This document shows, piece after piece, positions 45,075 through 53,306 of a stretch of 64,000 bases of DNA (position 1 is the stretch's first letter; every line of letters begins with the position of its first letter). The stretch is from Reinekea forsetii (lineage in GTDB: Bacteria > Pseudomonadota > Gammaproteobacteria > Pseudomonadales > Natronospirillaceae). The translations under genes were made by a program, and so were the position numbers. The notes under the pieces were generated by a model. It did no database searches. It was not told the origin of the DNA and saw only the letters and a list, made by a program, of their open reading frames with translations. The DNA lies in contig NZ_JAHKPH010000012.1 of the NCBI RefSeq assembly GCF_018860385.1, positions 3,160 to 67,159 of the forward strand. Reading direction: 5' to 3'.

Positions 45075-45869
45075 CTATAATGTGTGTGAACAGATAACTA
45101 AAACTTTTAAATTTTCTTGGGTTAACGCTGAATTAGTCTCCAACGGTGAGCACTTCTCTGGAAAAACATCAAGCATTTCATGATGAAACCAAACTATTTC
45201 CTTACCTGTTTCTGGATCAAATTCACCTGTTGATTCAACAGAAACTTCATAACCGCTTGATATTTCAAAAATACATGTATCCGAAGTGCAGGCCATCTCC
45301 TCCCTACCCACCTCTTCAACTGCGCCAATGGCCAAAGAAAACTCCTTAGAAACCTCTACCGCAATTCCAGAACTTACTCCTTGATTCAATAAACTTTCAA
45401 ATGATTTCGAAAAAAATTCTGACTCCAAAATTAAAATTTGCCAATCTAGCTCAAGCCAGTTAGCTGAAAACTCATACCCTTTAAGACTATTTTCAAACCT
45501 TAGTACGCTATTCTTAAAGCCATCGCTCATAGGAAGCACTCCTATTGGATCGGCTAAAGATGATAACCTAAATATAGATTCATCTAAGGCATCTAAATCA
45601 ATTCGAGAACTCGCTTCATCAATACTAACCTCGGTAAGTTCTTGCTGTTCATTGTCAGCGAATTTATCAACAAAGGCTTTTTCGTTTTTATCTAATTCAG
45701 AATTTAATTCAACTCTGGCATCGTACGATTCTTTATCAAGGTAATCTTGTTTTTCACGATTAGCGAAAGGGCTAGAAGCTTCAAACTGAAAGATATTTTC
45801 CAGCATTAAAAAAACAGTAAAGAACGAAGCTAAAAATAAGCCTACATATTTTAAATTAATAAAGCGCAT
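45075..45869 (-). CDS. membrane-anchored protein with C-x4-C motif (second of a pair)
   Basis: A 264-residue protein with one N-terminal membrane helix (residues 5-24) and a long, acidic, helix-prone extracytoplasmic region. Near residue 195 there is ACTSDTCIFEIS, a C-x4-C pair embedded in strands, the same arrangement as in the upstream neighbour. A last Cys is at CSHTL. It overlaps that neighbour by 14 nt. I do not recognise the family. A disulfide between the pair is likely if it faces the periplasm. Confidence 0.55.
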   Translation of the reverse strand: MRFINLKYVGLFLASFFTVFLMLENIFQFEASSPFANREKQDYLDKESYDARVELNSELDKNEKAFVDKFADNEQQELTEVSIDEASSRIDLDALDESIFRLSSLADPIGVLPMSDGFKNSVLRFENSLKGYEFSANWLELDWQILILESEFFSKSFESLLNQGVSSGIAVEVSKEFSLAIGAVEEVGREEMACTSDTCIFEISSGYEVSVESTGEFDPETGKEIVWFHHEMLDVFPEKCSPLETNSALTQENLKVLVICSHTL

Positions 45870-46530
45870 TTATTTGGCCCTCAATCGAGTTATAAATTAC
45901 TCCGATAGATATATACTTAATACTTTGGTCTGAACTATGAGAGGCATGTTTTTCATCACAATTTGAATAACCCATAAATATGCTGTCTTTTGAATATTTG
46001 CAGATGTTACTTTTAGTGCTTGAATTCATTAAAATGACGCATGCATCATCAATGCACCAGGCTTTAACCCTAGTAGAATCAGGAAAGTAAGAGACCATAC
46101 TATTTTTAATAATTTGCTCCTCATCACTCCTCTTATCTTTATCAACTGCCCATTTTTGAAGTAATGATCTGATTCGCAAATCTTCTAAAACTAAAGATTT
46201 TTCAAACTCACTGCCTATTTCATGGTCCTTATAGCCTCCTACAAATGGTCTTATTTTAAGGTTTTCGTAGGCCGCAATTCGGTCTGAATAATGTTCTCTT
46301 AAGATTTTTTCGACAATTAAGCCCTGCTGAGCATAGTTAATTACTTGATTCTCATGACCATCTCGCCCTTCGCTTTCATGCTCGGCTCTTAAAGCTAAGC
46401 TCTCAACGGCTTTCTCTTCTGAAACGCCTTCATGACTATTGAATGCTTGATTAATAGAGTTTTTGTTGATAACTAGAGTAACGAGTATGGAGCTCACTAT
46501 ACCCAAAACAATCGCAAGAGCACTCTTCAA
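45856..46530 (-). CDS. membrane-anchored protein with C-x4-C motif (first of a pair)
   Basis: A 224-residue protein with an N-terminal helix (about 4-22, ALAIVLGIVSSILVTLVI), an acidic coil, then a globular part with AWCIDDACVILMNS, where C-x4-C again sits in a strand. Two more Cys (SNICKYS, YSNCDEK) follow. The start is a TTG with GGGA only 2-3 nt upstream, so the N-terminus is uncertain. The similar plan to the downstream gene suggests ancient duplication, although overall identity is low. Function unknown. Confidence 0.5.
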   Translation of the reverse strand: MKSALAIVLGIVSSILVTLVINKNSINQAFNSHEGVSEEKAVESLALRAEHESEGRDGHENQVINYAQQGLIVEKILREHYSDRIAAYENLKIRPFVGGYKDHEIGSEFEKSLVLEDLRIRSLLQKWAVDKDKRSDEEQIIKNSMVSYFPDSTRVKAWCIDDACVILMNSSTKSNICKYSKDSIFMGYSNCDEKHASHSSDQSIKYISIGVIYNSIEGQINALY

Positions 46531-47001
46531 TTTCCCTGTCCCATTAAAATAATAAGCAGCGGCAAAGCCGCTGCTGTGTTTAAGAGTTAAAGTTATTTAA
46601 CAGTCTCTCGACTTCGTTCCGTTTGATGTATAAGCATTACCACTACATTTAAAGAGCCAAATTGATAACAACAAACTACTGTAGTTAGTATTTTTATCAA
46701 GATATGAATTTATGCTCTTTTTTGTTTTTAGAGGTTAGTCACAAATTTCTTATAATTTTATTCATTACCTAGAGCTGGAGCGATGTACACTTTATTCACT
46801 GAAGCCACAATAATAATCCGCCCATTCGAAAACACAGTCTCCCCAGTAATTCTCGACATCTATGCAAACTCAACGTTAGATGAACCGATTAATTTACAAA
46901 GGCTATATTGCTGTTAGATGTTTATTGGCTAGACACCATCGCATGTACAACTCATTATGGCGCACCAACAATAAAAACTAAAACATAAAAAAGGAATTAA
47001 A
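46531..47001. other. AT-rich gene-poor stretch with hairpin and small-frame remnants
   Basis: 470 nt with no convincing gene. A perfect 9-bp inverted repeat AGCAGCGGC-AAA-GCCGCTGCT is at 46555-46575. A short + strand frame (46783-46917, 44 codons, TEATIIIRPFEN) resembles the start of a GNAT protein, so it may be a remnant. On the minus strand the last ~45 codons before 46596 end in KCSGNAYTSNGTKSRDC, a Cys-loop like a pilin C-terminus, without a start codon. Both are weak. Confidence 0.35.
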
Positions 47002-47841
47002 ATGTACCGCCTACTAGTCTCTAGCCTAGCGATTATTTCCATTACCACCCACGCAGCTGATGTTAAGGAGCGCACAGACGCACATGGCATTGAGCAAGTT
47101 TGGGTACCGCCGGGTAGTTTTATGATGGGTACCGATAACCCAGAGTACACCGAGCCGGCCTGGGCTACTAAAGTGTTTCCTACTGAGGCTCCCCGCTTTA
47201 AAGCCGCTATTACAGAAGGGTATTGGTTAGATAAATACGAAGTCACCAATGAGGCTTTTCAAAAATTTGCCGAAGCAGAGGGCTATACAACTGAAGCCTA
47301 TTGGTCTAAAGAAGGCTGGGCGTGGATAAGTGGACGGTATATTCCTATGTACCCAATACCCTGCCATGAAGGTGCCAGCAATTTACCACGTGCTTGCATA
47401 ACATGGTACGAAGCCGAGGCTTACGCTAATTGGCGCGGGGGGCGCTTACCTACGGAAGCCGAATGGGAATATGCTGCAGCAAGCCCTAATGGTTGGGTGT
47501 ATCCATGGGGAAATGAATGGCAAGATGGCCACGCAAATATTGGCGATAAAACCCTACCTGTCGGAAGCTTACCAGCGGGTGTAAGTTGGGTAGGCGCACA
47601 TGATATGTCGGGCAATGTTATGGAGTGGGTCAGCGATTGGCTAGACTACGATTTTGATCGCTCAAAACAAGGTAGCAACCCAACTGGCGCACCCACTGGA
47701 TTCAAAAAAATGGAAAAAGGTGGATGGTATGGAAGCCACCCAAATGTAAGCCGTAACGCTTACCACCATTTTGAAGACGCGCCCATTTACCAAGATTCGC
47801 ACATTGGTGTGCGTGTGGTTACACCTTCGAGTAAGCCATAA
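47002..47841 (+). CDS. exported SUMF1/formylglycine-generating-enzyme-like protein
   Basis: A 279-residue protein with a signal peptide (about 1-19, ending THA) followed by an FGE-sulfatase (SUMF1) domain: VWVPPGSFMMGTDNPEY, GYWLDKYEVTNEAFQKFAEAEGY, ITWYEAEAYANWRGGRLPTEAEWEYAA, GNVMEWVSDWLDYDF and a C-terminal GGWYGSHPNVSRNAYHHFE. Two Cys (IPCHEGA, RACITW) are present, but I cannot match them with confidence to the FGE copper-binding pair. No sulfatase is nearby; an exported SUMF1 protein may be a binding or scaffold protein instead. Confidence 0.85.
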   Translation: MYRLLVSSLAIISITTHAADVKERTDAHGIEQVWVPPGSFMMGTDNPEYTEPAWATKVFPTEAPRFKAAITEGYWLDKYEVTNEAFQKFAEAEGYTTEAYWSKEGWAWISGRYIPMYPIPCHEGASNLPRACITWYEAEAYANWRGGRLPTEAEWEYAAASPNGWVYPWGNEWQDGHANIGDKTLPVGSLPAGVSWVGAHDMSGNVMEWVSDWLDYDFDRSKQGSNPTGAPTGFKKMEKGGWYGSHPNVSRNAYHHFEDAPIYQDSHIGVRVVTPSSKP

Positions 47842-47925
47842 AACATAAGGCTGTACTTTAAAGCGTGCGGTGGTTTCAATTTATTTTGTTAACATTGCAC
47901 TAAGTTACCTAAATAATTAAAAACT

Positions 47926-48531
47926 ATGACAGATATTACAGGCTTTATAAAAACCATTCTGCCTATTGCCCTCTCCCCTGGCACCAGCTTTACATTGGCT
48001 ATTTCGAACATAGCTAATGCGGGGCTACGTGGTATGGTGCCTGTTATTTTTGGCTCTGGCGTTGGAATCATTCTACATGCCGCATTGGTCGGCTTAGGTG
48101 TTTCGACGATCATAGCCAACAACTCTCAAGCGATGTATGCACTTCACCTATTTGGTATTGCCTTTTTGGGCTGGCTTGGATTTAAATTATTGTTCACTGG
48201 CATTCAAGCATTCCACAAAAATTTAGCGTTGAATAATAGAGTAGTAGGTTTTAAACAAGCATTACTATTCAACTTAATCAATGCGCGAGCCATTGTTTTG
48301 TACCTAACTGTAACGCCAATGTTTGCAGGCAACTCCCTTACCGGTTACATTACGTTAGCGCTAGTTCATGTGGCCATGTTGGCTTTCTGGATATTACTGG
48401 CTGGCTCTATCATTGTTATTGCGCGACGAAAAATAAAGCTAAACCTCGTTACTGGAGTAATTAACACTTTAGGCGGTGTTTCGTTGTTGGCGGTTACCTT
48501 TAATATGATCTATGTCACCTACTTTATTTAA
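47926..48531 (+). CDS. LysE-family transporter
   Basis: A 201-residue integral membrane protein with about six helices. It has the N-terminal family pattern (ALSPGTSFTLAISN), the loop NNSQAMYALHLFGIAFLGWLGFKLL and the helix QALLFNLINARAIVLYLTVTPMFAG, seen in RhtB/LysE exporters of amino acids. The substrate is unknown. No regulator is adjacent. Confidence 0.85.
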   Translation: MTDITGFIKTILPIALSPGTSFTLAISNIANAGLRGMVPVIFGSGVGIILHAALVGLGVSTIIANNSQAMYALHLFGIAFLGWLGFKLLFTGIQAFHKNLALNNRVVGFKQALLFNLINARAIVLYLTVTPMFAGNSLTGYITLALVHVAMLAFWILLAGSIIVIARRKIKLNLVTGVINTLGGVSLLAVTFNMIYVTYFI

Positions 48532-48589
48532 CTTAAGGCTTTGGTTTAACTAAGGATTCTAAAACTGATTTAAAATAAGGAATAATTTA

Positions 48590-48976
48590 ATGAATGCAAA
48601 AATAAAACACTTTGGACTAGGTCTTGCGATTTTTCCGCTCTTCTTTTTTTATACCACTGTATTTTTAGCTGATATTGAAAACTCACTAACTGGTTTTATA
48701 AGTGTATTTTTATCTAGCCTAGTTGGCTTTGTCTTGGCGGGTTTTTATGCTGAGATTTTTGCGCCTAAAATCAAGCGATTTTATTGGTTAATAACTTTAT
48801 TTATAGGCGTGCTGATCACTATTGCGTTACTTTTAATTGGTTTGGATGAGGCTACCTTTGTGGATGCTAGCTGTGTAGCAGTTGCTTTTGTTGTCATGGC
48901 AACAAACTATTATGAAGGTGTTTTTGGAACTTCAAATTCGAATGAAGATAAACAAAAGTACACTTCCAATGGTTAG
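48590..48976 (+). CDS. small integral membrane protein, unknown
   Basis: A 128-residue protein with four hydrophobic segments (about 8-28, 33-52, 62-84, 90-108) and a hydrophilic, Asn-rich tail. AAGGAAT lies about 6 nt before the ATG. I do not recognise a family. It sits in the AT-rich accessory stretch between the LysE gene and another small membrane protein. Confidence 0.5.
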   Translation: MNAKIKHFGLGLAIFPLFFFYTTVFLADIENSLTGFISVFLSSLVGFVLAGFYAEIFAPKIKRFYWLITLFIGVLITIALLLIGLDEATFVDASCVAVAFVVMATNYYEGVFGTSNSNEDKQKYTSNG

Positions 48977-49038
48977 CTCTCTACCGTAAAAAATCACAAA
49001 ACAGTAATAACTTTAAATGAAATAAGGATAATTTCGTT

Positions 49039-49269
49039 ATGACTACTTTTCAAATTACATTACTTAAAGCGTCAGGGACGCTTGCTGCTATTATTTTGGC
49101 TTTATATGGAGGTATTGCACTCTACCTACTCTCAAGATCTTACCTCATGATAGACGAATCTTTTATATCAACATTTTCTAGAATGATCTTTAGCTTTTTA
49201 GGTGCAGCATGGGTATATAGTTTTACCAGCTTGAGCTGCAAGTTCTTTAAAGTGCAGCAAACGTCTTAA
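49039..49269 (+). CDS. small integral membrane protein, unknown
   Basis: A 76-residue protein with two hydrophobic helices (about 7-29 and 46-64) and a short polar tail. AAGGAT precedes the ATG at a good distance. No domain is recognised. It is followed by the hairpin at 49344. Confidence 0.5.
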   Translation: MTTFQITLLKASGTLAAIILALYGGIALYLLSRSYLMIDESFISTFSRMIFSFLGAAWVYSFTSLSCKFFKVQQTS

Positions 49270-49343
49270 CGAGGCGGCTTGGATATTTATGGTAGGCGTT
49301 ACTTGCTATATTAATATTCTAGGCAAAAGCCAATAGCCTTAAG

Positions 49344-49372
49344 TGGCGCTGCAGTATCTAGGCAGCGCCATT
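49344..49372. terminator. bidirectional terminator-like hairpin
   Basis: TGGCGCTGC and GCAGCGCCA form a perfect 9-bp GC-rich stem around a 9-nt loop. It lies between the small membrane gene (+) and the nucleotide-kinase gene (-). The T tract is weak. Confidence 0.6.
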
Positions 49373-49386
49373 CATTTCTCATAAGG

Positions 49387-50280
49387 TTAATCTTTATCAT
49401 CATTTAATAAATCAGCCAATACCACGCGCGGTACGCCCAGTGCTCTAAGAACACCTGCAACTACATTGTTGATAGATTTAGTCAGGTTAAACTTCTTGTT
49501 TTCTGGGAAATCATCAAACACTGGCTGGTGTGCATCAATTAAGGCGATGCGGTCTGAACCGAGTTGGGTTTTCATGTAATCGACACTCGGCTGTACGTTT
49601 TCGATATAAAACTGAAAGCGTTTAACCAGCGATTGATCATCATCATCGGCACGACCACGAGATTGCGCGCGCGCCATCATTTCTTGGCGGCTAATGCTTA
49701 GGTGAATCACTTTAAGTACCGGGATATCCATGCTTTCTAAAAAGGCTAACAAGTGCTCAGCAGCGCGTACGGTTCTTGGGTAACCGTCTAAAATGAAGGT
49801 TTCTTCTCGGGTGCTTCGGGCTTGTTCAATATGGGCGGCGACGAAATTTTCTGTCCATCGATTCGGCACTAATAAACCGTTCATGGTACAAAACTCCAGC
49901 CAGTCTAGCTGAGAGGTAAATAAGTCCATATTTGGTTTTTTGAAATAAGCTTCAAGTTCGGCTTGGTAAGAACGTACCTTTGCCGATAAGCTTTCGCTCG
50001 AATCAATACAATCAAAGATGTTAGTAGTAGCACTGAGGTCGTACTTGGTGGCCAATAGCTCGGCAAATTCGGGGTCTTCTTTGGCGCCGCGGAAGGTACT
50101 GCGGAGAATTTCACCCATAGATAGGTGTGCTTCGGGGCGTATGCTTAGGGTTCGGCAGAGGGCACTGGCCACTTCACCTTTACCGCAACTCGATGGTCCG
50201 GTGAGAATAATCACCCCCGGCTCTCTAACGGTGACTTTTTCTACCTGCACTAACGATTTAAGGCGGCTTTGAGATTGCAT
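49387..50280 (-). CDS. adenylate-kinase-like nucleotide kinase with large insert
   Basis: A protein of 297 residues from the ATG at 50280 (GGGGA 5 nt upstream). The core matches adenylate kinases: P-loop ILTGPSSCGKGEVASAL, HLSMGEILRS, LLVPNRWTENFVAAHI, TFILDGYPRTVRAAE and the ARAQSRGRADDDDQSLVKRF substrate/LID region. Compared with Adk (about 214) it has an extra ~50 residues between SMGEILRS and LLVPNRW and a long C-terminus, and its LID is very short. It is probably a second, specialised nucleotide kinase rather than the housekeeping enzyme. The downstream end of the SCP2/SDR cluster is 88 nt upstream of it. Confidence 0.8.
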   Translation of the reverse strand: MQSQSRLKSLVQVEKVTVREPGVIILTGPSSCGKGEVASALCRTLSIRPEAHLSMGEILRSTFRGAKEDPEFAELLATKYDLSATTNIFDCIDSSESLSAKVRSYQAELEAYFKKPNMDLFTSQLDWLEFCTMNGLLVPNRWTENFVAAHIEQARSTREETFILDGYPRTVRAAEHLLAFLESMDIPVLKVIHLSISRQEMMARAQSRGRADDDDQSLVKRFQFYIENVQPSVDYMKTQLGSDRIALIDAHQPVFDDFPENKKFNLTKSINNVVAGVLRALGVPRVVLADLLNDDKD

Positions 50281-50367
50281 TGTGTTCCCCAATTGTCGAT
50301 TTAGGGAATCTTCGCTATCTTTGCCATTTAATTCAAGTGAATTATCTGAAAACCGCCCAGTTTGCGC

Positions 50368-50736
50368 TTATCGGATGTATTTAACGCTCTTTTGGAACCA
50401 CATCAACATCATCATATCGCCTTCGATCACCACATCTTTCTCTTGAATGGCTTTCATGAAGGCATTTTTGTCTTTACCGGTCGCCATAGACCAAAGCGTA
50501 TTAAACCCAACGGTAGGGCTGCTAAAACGAATCGTCATTCCAGCGTCACCTTGATGACCTGATTGCGTGTTTATTTGCTGGTCTTTAAAGGTAAATAACC
50601 GCCCAGGTTTTTCTTGAGCGGTAGTAATGAGAATAGATTTGTCGACGTCGATCAAAAATGACTTCATTTTAATGTTATTGCGGGCCGCACGGCGGTACAT
50701 AATGGCCATTAACCATAAAAGTGCTCGGAACTTCAT
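50368..50736 (-). CDS. SCP2 sterol-transfer-family protein
   Basis: A 122-residue protein of the SCP-2 fold: LIDVDKSILITT, GRLFTFKDQQINTQSG, the AGMTIRFSS strand, and WSMATGKDKNAFMKAIQEKDVVIEGDMMMLMWF. Such proteins bind acyl-CoA or hydrophobic substrates. A hydrophobic N-terminus (FRALLWLMAIMYRR) is present. It follows the acyl-CoA cluster on the same strand by 82 nt and may belong to the same regulon. Confidence 0.8.
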   Translation of the reverse strand: MKFRALLWLMAIMYRRAARNNIKMKSFLIDVDKSILITTAQEKPGRLFTFKDQQINTQSGHQGDAGMTIRFSSPTVGFNTLWSMATGKDKNAFMKAIQEKDVVIEGDMMMLMWFQKSVKYIR

Positions 50737-50818
50737 AATATCTCAGCTTATTCAAACGATCGTTTGAATTTACCCTATTGCTAGACAGTTGTATAGTTAT
50801 AAAAATGCTCGGTTAGCC

Positions 50819-51565
50819 TTAGCTAAACTTCTTCAACATGCTATCGGGCAACCAACGCATCAGCTGCTGCACAAACAACCACGGCCATGTTGGGGTGTAA
50901 CTGGTGGGTTTTTCTTTGTCGATGGCCTTCACTAAGGCGGCGCACCCAGTGTCTAAATCTACAATAAACGGTACTTTTTTCACTTTTTCATTGAGCTCTG
51001 TGCGAATAAAGCCAGGGTGAATACACGAAACCTTGATCGGTGTATTTTGCACATCGATACGAATACCTTCGGTCATGGTGGTTAAACCGGCTTTAGTTGC
51101 TGAGTAAACATTCAACGCTCGGCGAAAACCGCGCACCGCACTGACGGAAGAAATAGTCACAAGGTGACCGTGGTTTTGCTCTCTGAAAATTTCCATCGCC
51201 GCTTCGGCTTGCGCTAATGCAGCCACAAAATTGGTCATCGCCGTTTCTCGGTTGGCTTCAAAATAGCCCGTGCCAATCGATGCACCTTTACCCATACCCG
51301 CATTGATGATTATTCGGTCAATCGTCGTAAAGCTTTGCTGAAACGCTTTAAATACAGTGAACACGGCATCGTGATCATTTACATCTAGGCTTTGAAGCTC
51401 AATGCGAATGTTTGGGTGCTTTTCAAGCAAGCTGGATTTAAAGGATTCTAAACGGTCGAGTCGGCGCGCACAGAGCGCTAAGTTATGCCCTTTGGCGGCA
51501 AATTTTTCAGCCATACCCTGACCAAGCCCTGAGCTTGCACCGGTAATTAAAATTGTTTTTCGCAT
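50819..51565 (-). CDS. short-chain dehydrogenase/reductase
   Basis: A 248-residue SDR with the NAD(P) motif TGASSGLGQGMA, the NAG-type segment IINAGMG, catalytic Ser in ISSVSAVRG and YSATKAG (Tyr and Lys), all in order. The N-terminal Arg after the glycine loop hints at NADP use but is not decisive. It is the last gene of the acyl-CoA operon, 8 nt after the histidine phosphatase gene. Confidence 0.87.
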   Translation of the reverse strand: MRKTILITGASSGLGQGMAEKFAAKGHNLALCARRLDRLESFKSSLLEKHPNIRIELQSLDVNDHDAVFTVFKAFQQSFTTIDRIIINAGMGKGASIGTGYFEANRETAMTNFVAALAQAEAAMEIFREQNHGHLVTISSVSAVRGFRRALNVYSATKAGLTTMTEGIRIDVQNTPIKVSCIHPGFIRTELNEKVKKVPFIVDLDTGCAALVKAIDKEKPTSYTPTWPWLFVQQLMRWLPDSMLKKFS

Positions 51566-51573
51566 TAAGTTAC

Positions 51574-52242
51574 CTATCTGTACGTTATGAGTTTTTTATT
51601 GTTTTGTTGTTCTAAATGCACATATTCATTCAAGGTTGAAACTTGCAACCCGTTACGAGTAATCAGCAGTTTGGTGATGCCGGTATTGACTAATTGCCTA
51701 TTCAGCATGAGTGTTTGCAAAGAACTTAATTGCATAATGTGTGCAACAATATTTGAGATAACCCCGCCAGAGGTAAACACAATAGCAGCTTGTTGCGTTT
51801 GTTGAATAAGTTGTTGCAATGCTTGGTTGGCGCGGCTTTTAAATTGCGGCCAGGTTTCACGGTAATTTGTGCCATTTGCATCGGCCTCTACCCACTGCAC
51901 CATGGCTTTTGAAAACATCGCCATTTTATCGATGTCACTAAGATCTAAGAATTCATCTTTGTGCAGTTGATGAGTTTTTAAATATTGAGCGGTGATATCT
52001 TTATGGTCAAACTCATTCCACTGCTGGTTTTCATGCGTGGGCCGTTTATTTTCATACGCGTTCTCACAGGTTTGTTTATGGCGCTGTAATGAGCCGAGTT
52101 CTAACCGATCAACGTTTACGTTTTTAGCGCGCAGGGCATGACCAACCAACTGGCTTTGTTCACAACCAGTTGGCGATAATTGATCGTAATCTTTTTCACC
52201 AAAACTGGCTTGGCCATGGCGCACCAAATACACTATTTTCAT
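51574..52242 (-). CDS. histidine phosphatase family protein
   Basis: A 222-residue member of the phosphoglycerate-mutase-like superfamily. The phospho-His motif is at the start (YLVRHGQASFG), an Arg/Glu segment appears in the middle (NQWNEFDHKDIT), and a His-containing catalytic patch near FTSGGVISNIVAHIM completes the site. Its ATG overlaps the stop of the APH-like kinase (ATGA). A phosphatase beside a kinase is notable. The substrate is unknown. Confidence 0.82.
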   Translation of the reverse strand: MKIVYLVRHGQASFGEKDYDQLSPTGCEQSQLVGHALRAKNVNVDRLELGSLQRHKQTCENAYENKRPTHENQQWNEFDHKDITAQYLKTHQLHKDEFLDLSDIDKMAMFSKAMVQWVEADANGTNYRETWPQFKSRANQALQQLIQQTQQAAIVFTSGGVISNIVAHIMQLSSLQTLMLNRQLVNTGITKLLITRNGLQVSTLNEYVHLEQQNNKKLITYR

Positions 52243-53306
52243 TTGGCTTTTATCGCTTGGTTACAGCGCCACAGTAAATAATGAATAAACACCCAGAAGT
52301 TTTTAAACGCTGGGTTGCGTGATTGCTTGTGGTGATAGCGATAATAAATTTGCTGCGCAATGCCCGCTAATCGGAACAAACCAAACACTTCGTAAAATCT
52401 GAAATCGCTATAGCTGCCACCGGTTTTTTCTAGATATGCGCGGATCACTTCTTTTCGGCTAAACATACCTTCTAGATGCGTTGGCTGGCGACGCATGGCT
52501 TTGGCCATAAAGTCATCATCGGCTTCTACCCAATAGGCTAAGGCGTTACCTAAATCCATAAGCGGGTCACCCAAGGTGGCCAGCTCCCAATCTAGCACAC
52601 CAACAATATCGCTCGGATTTTCAGAGTTAAGCACTAAGTTATCAAAGCGAAAATCGTTGTGGGTTAAGCAGATGGTTTCTTTGCTGGGTTTGTTATTCTC
52701 TAACCAGTTAATTACTTTTTTACCGGAAGGCACGTTCCAAGTTTTGGCGTCACGGTATCGTTTAGACCAACCTTCTACTTGGCGAGTAACATACCCTTCC
52801 CCTTTGGCTAACCCAATTAAACCCGATGCTTCAACATCAACACTGTGCAGTTCTACCAGTGCGTCTATCATGTTATTGCATAGGTTTTTTACTTCCTCGG
52901 ACGAAAGGGAAGCATTTTTTGGCATATTTTTTCTAGGAATAATGCCATTGAGTTTTTCCATCACGTAAAAGTCGGTACCTATCACCGATTCATCTTGGCA
53001 CAGCGCATACATGGCAGGCACATAGTGATAAACCGGCTTGAGCGCCTGCTGTATTTCAAACTCGCGCGCCATATTATGTGCGCCCTTAGCTTTTTTACCG
53101 GCCGGGGCACGTCGTAATATGAGTTCCCTATTGGAGTAAGTTAAGCAATAGGTCCAATTCGAAGCACCGCCAGCAAACTGCTTTACGCTTGGCAGTTCGT
53201 TGAGCCCTTCTATGTGGTTACTGAGCCAAGCATGCACGGCATTCACATCTAGCTCTTCGCCCGGCTGTGTTTTTTGCTGGTTATGCGTCGCCGAATTATG
53301 CGCCAT
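52239..53306 (-). CDS. APH-like phosphotransferase (ACAD10/11 kinase type)
   Basis: A 355-residue aminoglycoside-phosphotransferase-fold protein. Motifs: SNWTYCLTYSNRELILRRAP (nucleotide loop), LTHNDFRFDNLVLN (catalytic Asp) and GVLDWELATLGDPLMDLG (metal Asp). This is the type fused to acyl-CoA dehydrogenases in vertebrate ACAD10/11, and LvaA of the Pseudomonas levulinate pathway belongs to the same kinase group, phosphorylating 4-hydroxyacyl-CoA. It lies in an operon with an acyl-CoA dehydrogenase, which supports that activity. It overlaps its upstream gene by 11 nt. Confidence 0.86.
   Translation of the reverse strand: MAHNSATHNQQKTQPGEELDVNAVHAWLSNHIEGLNELPSVKQFAGGASNWTYCLTYSNRELILRRAPAGKKAKGAHNMAREFEIQQALKPVYHYVPAMYALCQDESVIGTDFYVMEKLNGIIPRKNMPKNASLSSEEVKNLCNNMIDALVELHSVDVEASGLIGLAKGEGYVTRQVEGWSKRYRDAKTWNVPSGKKVINWLENNKPSKETICLTHNDFRFDNLVLNSENPSDIVGVLDWELATLGDPLMDLGNALAYWVEADDDFMAKAMRRQPTHLEGMFSRKEVIRAYLEKTGGSYSDFRFYEVFGLFRLAGIAQQIYYRYHHKQSRNPAFKNFWVFIHYLLWRCNQAIKAK

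Noticed and set aside
46590-46740. Truncated pilin gene on the minus strand
   Set aside because: The Cys-loop end (KCSGNAYTSNGTKSRDC) is suggestive, but there is no start codon, no type IV prepilin leader and no other pilus gene nearby.
46783-46917. 44-codon + strand gene
   Set aside because: Resembles the beginning of a GNAT protein only; GGAG is too close to the ATG and the frame ends early. Possibly a remnant.
42527-49300. Integron-like cassette array
   Set aside because: Small same-strand genes suggested it, but no GTTRRRY/RYYYAAC-bounded recombination sites and no integrase were found; gene spacings are too short in places (0-3 nt).
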